A DNA stretch of 64,000 bases from Nocardia sp. alder85J (GTDB lineage Bacteria; Actinomycetota; Actinomycetes; Mycobacteriales; Mycobacteriaceae). The translations under genes were made by a program, and so were the position numbers. Numbering within the stretch: the stretch's first letter is position 1; each line of letters begins with the position of its first letter. Shown here piece by piece: positions 60,063 to 64,000 of this stretch. Location of the stretch: assembly GCF_020176955.2 (NCBI RefSeq), contig NZ_JAIUCZ020000011.1, forward strand, positions 1 to 64,000. Direction: 5' to 3'. The notes below the pieces were generated by a model. It was not told where the DNA came from, did no database searches, and saw nothing but the letters and a program-made list of their open reading frames with translations.

Positions 60063-61508
60063 TCAGCCGATGGTGACCGGCTCGGCCGTGCCGGCCGTCG
60101 CGGACGCGACCTCGGTGGCGGCGCCCGGCCGGGCGGGACGCAGGCCCAGCAGTGCGGCGAGCACCGTGGCGGCACAGGCGCCGGCGCCGACCCAGAAGGC
60201 CAGGGTGAACTGCCCCTCCTGCGGAAGGGGCAGGTGCGGAAGCACTTTCGCGGTCAGCAGGGTGGTGATGATGGCACTGCCCAGCGAACTGCCGACGGTC
60301 CGGGAGATCGAATTGATGCCGTTGGCGATACCGCTCTGATGATGCGGAACCCCGGCGGCGATCAGCGCCGGCATCGCGGCGTAGGCGAAGCTGATCGCCA
60401 CGCCGACGACCACTCCGGACAGGATCACCGGTGCGGTGGTGTCGTGGGCGAGCGCCAGCCAGCCGAATCCCACCGCGCCGATCATCCCGGACAGCGCCAG
60501 CACCAGCCGCCCGCCGATCCGGCCGACCAGCAGACCGCCGATCGGGGCGGCCACCATCATGGCCAGCGTTCCCGGCAGCAGATATTCCACCGAGGCACGC
60601 AGGATCGAGGCGCCGAATCCGTATCCGGCGGCCCGCGCCGGAATCTGCGACAGATACGACACGCCCGTGAACTGCAGGAACATCGCGAAGCCGATGAACA
60701 GACCGGACAGGTTGGTGAACAGCACCGGCCGGTGCACGAACATGTTCAGGTCCACCAGCGGCACCGGCACCTTCCGCTCGGTGACCACCCACAGCACCGC
60801 GAACGCGATCGCGGCCACGAAACAGCCCAGGGTCGCGGCCGAGGTCCAGCCCCAGGTGTGGCCCTGCGAGATCGGCAGCAGTAACAACACCAGGAATCCG
60901 CCGAGGGTCAGCGCGCCGGGCAGGTCGACGCTGCCGGGATGCCGCTGCGCGGCAGCCGGAACGGCGACCGCGGTCGCGATCAGGGCCAGGATCGACAATC
61001 CGGCGGTGAACCAGAACACCACGTGATAGTCGGCGTCGTGGCCCTTGGTCAGCAGGCCGGTGGACACCAGGCCGATACCGCCGCCGAAGCCCAGGGTGCC
61101 GCTGACGATCGCCATCGCGCCGTGCAGTCGCCGCACCGGAATGTGTTCCCGCAGGATCGCGAGCGCCAGCGGGAAGATCGCGGTCGCCACGCCCTGGAGC
61201 GCGCGGCCCACCAGCAGCACGGGCAATGAACCGGCCAGCGCCGAGACCACCGAGCCGATCACCGCGACTGCCAGCACCGCCAGCAGGGTCGGCTTCTTGC
61301 CGTACAGATCGCCGATGCGGCCGAGCAGCGGCGTGAACACCGCGGCGGCCAGCAGCGTCGAGGTGGTCACCCAGCTCACCGAGGTCGTCGACTGGTGCAG
61401 GTCGGTGGCGATCAGGCCCAGGATGGGCACCGCCTGGGTCTGCATCAGGGTCACGATCATCGCCGCGAATGCCAGCGCGGCGGTCGATGACCACCCTTTC
61501 CGTTCCAA
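60063..61508 (-). CDS. MFS drug exporter (DHA2-like, 14 helices)
   Basis: This 481-residue proton-driven exporter has about 14 hydrophobic helices. Motif A appears as LGRIGDLYGKKPTLL and motif C-like GTLGFGGGIGLVSTGLL near 140. The TTG at 61508 follows GGAGGTGA at a spacing of four, which is strong enough to support a non-ATG start. It is divergent from a MarR gene with a palindrome between, so its expression is probably induced by a toxic ligand of that repressor. Confidence 0.92.
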   Translation of the reverse strand: MERKGWSSTAALAFAAMIVTLMQTQAVPILGLIATDLHQSTTSVSWVTTSTLLAAAVFTPLLGRIGDLYGKKPTLLAVLAVAVIGSVVSALAGSLPVLLVGRALQGVATAIFPLALAILREHIPVRRLHGAMAIVSGTLGFGGGIGLVSTGLLTKGHDADYHVVFWFTAGLSILALIATAVAVPAAAQRHPGSVDLPGALTLGGFLVLLLLPISQGHTWGWTSAATLGCFVAAIAFAVLWVVTERKVPVPLVDLNMFVHRPVLFTNLSGLFIGFAMFLQFTGVSYLSQIPARAAGYGFGASILRASVEYLLPGTLAMMVAAPIGGLLVGRIGGRLVLALSGMIGAVGFGWLALAHDTTAPVILSGVVVGVAISFAYAAMPALIAAGVPHHQSGIANGINSISRTVGSSLGSAIITTLLTAKVLPHLPLPQEGQFTLAFWVGAGACAATVLAALLGLRPARPGAATEVASATAGTAEPVTIG

Positions 61509-61541
61509 CCCGTCACCTCCGTACGCTCGGATGAGATTTAC

Positions 61542-61554
61542 TTGAAGTCTTCAA
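61542..61554. promoter_or_regulatory. Palindrome between MFS exporter and MarR genes
   Basis: TTGAAGTCTTCAA is a 13-base inverted repeat with one central base, flanked by GATGA and TCATC further out. It fits a MarR operator controlling both divergent genes. Confidence 0.65.
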
Positions 61555-61608
61555 TCATCTAAAGGTTCCATGATCGCGGTTGTCAAACGTGGCGGTACCA
61601 TCGCTGCT

Positions 61609-62049
61609 ATGAGTCCCGACACACCGCCGAGCCCCCTGGCCTTGCTGGTCGCGCGCTTCGTGTCGGCGTATCTGGAGGAATTCCTCGCTTCGGCGGAGGG
61701 ACACGGCCTGACGCTGACGCAGGCCAAGATGTTGCTGGCGCTCAACGAACCCCCGTCGGAACTGCCGATGCGGGTCCTCGCGAGTCGGCTGACCTGCGAC
61801 CCCTCGAATCTCACCGGTGTCGCCGATCGGATGGAGGCGCGCGGGCTGGTGCGGCGCACAGTGAATCCGTCGGATCGGCGAGTCAAGTACCTGAAGGCGA
61901 CGGCCGCCGGGCGCGAGCTGGCCGACCGTATCCGGGCCGGTCAGGCTCGATCCCTGCGGGCGCTGGCCGAGTTGACCCCGGCCGAGGAACAGCAACTGGA
62001 GAGCATGCTGGAGCGGCTGGTCGGCAAGCTGGAGGCTCGCGAGGATTAG
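61609..62049 (+). CDS. MarR family transcriptional regulator
   Basis: This 146-residue regulator has the winged helix in MRVLASRLTCDPSNLTGVAD and wing RRTVNPSDRRVKYLKATAAG. The ATG at 61609 starts MSPDTPPSPLALLVARF. It probably represses the divergent MFS exporter through the palindrome at 61542. Its 3' end overlaps the convergent QueA-like gene by four bases. Confidence 0.93.
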   Translation: MSPDTPPSPLALLVARFVSAYLEEFLASAEGHGLTLTQAKMLLALNEPPSELPMRVLASRLTCDPSNLTGVADRMEARGLVRRTVNPSDRRVKYLKATAAGRELADRIRAGQARSLRALAELTPAEEQQLESMLERLVGKLEARED

Positions 62050-63104
62050 TGGCGGCCCGGGGCGAACTGTGCGCGCTGTTCCGGTGCGAACAACAGGGCG
62101 GAGTCGCCGAATTCGTGCCACAGGTAGCCGGTGGCCAGAGCGCTGCGGTAGGCGTCGCGAACCTGTTCCGGTCCGGCCACCGCATCCAGCAGGTTCAGGT
62201 GGGAGGCGCCCGGTTCGTGCCAGCCGGTGATCAGGCCGTTCACCGTGCGGGCCGGTCGGCCGGGGCCGAGCACCAGATCGGTCCAGCCGGCCGCCGGGTG
62301 CACCGCGCCGGCCGGATCGGCTGCCGATTCCAGGGCGCGGGTGACCGTGGTGCCGACGGCGATCACCCGCCGGTGTGCGGTGTGCGTCGCGTTCACCGCC
62401 CGCGCGGTCGCGGCCGGGACCGCATAGCGCTCGGGGCTCGGTGGTTCGCCGATCTCGGGGGAGGACACGCCGGTGTGCAGGGTGATCGGCGCCACGGCGA
62501 TGCCCGCGACGATCAGTTCGGTGATCAGTCTGTCGGTGAACGGCCTGCCGGCGCTGGGCATTTCGGCGCTGCCCGGGATGCGTCCGAAGACCGTGCGATA
62601 GAAGTGCGGCGACCAGCGTTCGGGGACGTAGGCATAGGTGATGGGCCGCCCGTGCCGCGCCAGCAGTGCGGGCACGTCCGTGTCGACGTCGGCCACCCAC
62701 AGGCGTTGCGCGGAGGGCAGCCAGGGGCGGCGCAGGGTCAGTTCCGCGTCCGGAAGTCGCACGCGCGCATCGGGTTCCGGGGTCGCATCCAGCAGTGGTA
62801 CGCCCGCTGGGTCACGCACCTCCACCACCTGGGACCCGTCGGCCAGCCGGGCCGAGAAGTGCACCACCACCGGCAGCCCGCGATAGTGGCCGTCGACGGC
62901 GGCGTTCGTCGTCGCGGAATTGTTCACCACCAGCAGATCACCCGGTCGCAGGAACCGCGGCAGCTCACGGAATCGGGTGTGGGTGCTGATTCCGTTGTCC
63001 GACACCAGCATCCGCACCTCGTCGCGGGCGAGGCCGCGGGCCTCCGGGGGTGCGGTGGCCGCGAGGTCGGCGGGGACGGTGAATTCGTGTTGTGCCACGG
63101 TCAT
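62046..63104 (-). CDS. QueA-like S-adenosylmethionine:tRNA ribosyltransferase-isomerase
   Basis: This 352-residue protein has the QueA fold signatures. FTVPADLAATAPPEARGLARDE is at the start, LRPGDLLVVNNSATTNA near 52, AEMPSAGRPFTDRLI near 184 and EPGASHLNLLDAVAG near 300. QueA adds the ribosyl part of SAM to 7-aminomethyl-7-deazaguanine in tRNA during queuosine synthesis. No tgt, queF or other queuosine gene is in the window, and this actinobacterial branch differs from classic QueA at several motifs, so the activity may differ. The SDR gene lies 85 bp upstream. Confidence 0.8.
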   Translation of the reverse strand: MTVAQHEFTVPADLAATAPPEARGLARDEVRMLVSDNGISTHTRFRELPRFLRPGDLLVVNNSATTNAAVDGHYRGLPVVVHFSARLADGSQVVEVRDPAGVPLLDATPEPDARVRLPDAELTLRRPWLPSAQRLWVADVDTDVPALLARHGRPITYAYVPERWSPHFYRTVFGRIPGSAEMPSAGRPFTDRLITELIVAGIAVAPITLHTGVSSPEIGEPPSPERYAVPAATARAVNATHTAHRRVIAVGTTVTRALESAADPAGAVHPAAGWTDLVLGPGRPARTVNGLITGWHEPGASHLNLLDAVAGPEQVRDAYRSALATGYLWHEFGDSALLFAPEQRAQFAPGRH

Positions 63105-63189
63105 CGGGGCACGTCCTTTCGTCCGGCCGGGATGCTCCCGGCCGTGGTCGGTGGTTCTCGCCCGGTGTGCGGGCCGGGCGTGACGCGAG

Positions 63190-63879
63190 TCAGCGCGCCG
63201 GCAGCAGGTCGGCGGCGAGGTATCGCCCGCTGGGCGGGCGGTGGTCGAGCAGATGCAGGAACGCGGGGACGACCGTCTCCGGTTCCGGCCGGTCGGAGAT
63301 ATCCTCGCCGGGAAATGCGGCCTGGTGCATGGCGGTCCGCATGTCGCCGGGATCGAGGGCGTAGACGCGCAGGCCGGGATTCTCGGCGGCGTAGACGGCG
63401 GTGAGCTGGTCCAGCGCCGCCTTCGAGGAGCCGTAGCCGCCCCAGCCCTCGTAGGCGTTGACCGCCGCGTCGGAGCTGATGTTCACCGCGATCCCGTTCG
63501 CGGCGAGCAACATCGGCCGGGTCAGTTGCAGGATCGACAGGGGTGCGACCACATTCGTGGTCAGCACGCCGAGCAGTTCGTCCGGCGGGTAGTCGGCCAG
63601 CGCGGGCATCGGGCTCGGGCCGAGCGCACTCGCATTGTTCACCACCAGGTCGAGCCGATCGAGTTCGCCGATCACCCGGGCCAGCGCGGCGCGGTGGCCC
63701 GGGTCGGCCACGTCCCCGGCCACCGCGACGGCGCCGGTAGCATCTCGCACCCGGGTCAGTGGCTCGAGCTGCCGGGCGGTGAGGATCAGATCCCAGCCGC
63801 GTTCGGCCAGCGCGAACGCCAGGGCCCGGCCGAATCCGGCGGATGCGCCGGTGAGGAGGGCTGTTGTCGTATCGTTCAT
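63190..63879 (-). CDS. Short-chain dehydrogenase/reductase
   Basis: This 229-residue NAD(P)-dependent oxidoreductase has the cofactor motif LLTGASAGFGRALA at about 9-22. NNAS is near 85, the catalytic Ser in VNISSDAAVN and YxxxK in GYGSSKAALDQL. A Gly-free C-terminal substrate lid is short. The ATG at 63879 was chosen because the alternative seven codons upstream lies in a poor context. It may be co-transcribed with the QueA-like gene. Confidence 0.92.
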   Translation of the reverse strand: MNDTTTALLTGASAGFGRALAFALAERGWDLILTARQLEPLTRVRDATGAVAVAGDVADPGHRAALARVIGELDRLDLVVNNASALGPSPMPALADYPPDELLGVLTTNVVAPLSILQLTRPMLLAANGIAVNISSDAAVNAYEGWGGYGSSKAALDQLTAVYAAENPGLRVYALDPGDMRTAMHQAAFPGEDISDRPEPETVVPAFLHLLDHRPPSGRYLAADLLPAR

Positions 63880-64000
63880 GTCACCATCGTCGAACCTCAA
63901 TGATGGTTCAGGTCAAGGGTCCGCCGTTCGCCCACCGGTGAATTTCCGCGCTCACCGTCGTCCGAAGAGGCGAACCACAACCACTGCCGAGGAGGCACCA
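63880..64000 (+). promoter_or_regulatory. Promoter region at window end
   Basis: The last 120 bp contain no complete gene. GAGGAGG at the very end looks like the ribosome site of a plus-strand gene that begins just past the window. Confidence 0.4.

Overview
The window is high-GC DNA from a mycolic-acid-type actinobacterium, most likely Nocardia or a close relative. The evidence is the codon use, the mycothiol-linked enzymes (a CPWC nitroreductase and a DinB/mycothiol-type protein), paired clpP1-clpP2 genes, and a backbone order of pepN, nitroreductase, nei-type glycosylase, rpiB, tig, clpP1, clpP2, clpX. This order recalls the Mycobacterium tuberculosis Rv2457c-Rv2467 neighbourhood, quoted here from memory.

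Layout. 0-10 kb is chromosomal backbone: aminopeptidase N, purC, an acyl-CoA synthetase, an FAD reductase, the nitroreductase, an RNA ligase, and a divergent aldo/keto reductase and TetR pair with a perfect 18-bp operator-like palindrome. 10.1-30.8 kb is a lower-GC accessory island ending beside tRNA-Pro(TGG) and tRNA-Gly(TCC). It carries a trypsin-like protease convergent with a two-gene CBASS-like operon (a CD-NTase with an AGS-C-type tail and an unrecognised single-pass membrane protein). It also holds an XRE/TPR regulator with a run of small coupled genes, a xis-int pair, a large serine integrase cut in two by an insertion sequence, and at least six insertion sequences. One set is triply nested: an IS3-type element holds an IS30-type element, which holds a 1283-bp IS3-type element.

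31-42 kb is backbone again: a GGDEF protein, a DUF1542-like membrane protein, nei2-type glycosylase and rpiB, an M48 protease and a Nudix hydrolase. It is followed by a sensor kinase without an adjacent response regulator, a GT2-GtrA fusion and a GT39/ArnT-like mannosyltransferase. The last three genes each have a pair of CTCCCAG-like heptamers exactly 11 bp apart in their upstream regions, the layout expected for an OmpR/PhoB-type regulator. 42-47 kb holds the Pnkp-Hen1 RNA-repair pair, with a degenerate condensation-domain protein upstream.

47-52.5 kb is protein quality control: an FKBP lipoprotein, trigger factor, clpP1-clpP2 and clpX. 52.6-64 kb holds an FdhF-like molybdopterin oxidoreductase with its FdhD sulfurtransferase, a ketosteroid-isomerase-like protein, two MarR regulators (one divergent from an MFS exporter with a palindrome between them), YggT, a QueA-like protein and an SDR. 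The most promising material for novelty is the CBASS-like operon with its unassigned effector and neighbouring protease, and the apparent regulon of the orphan sensor kinase.
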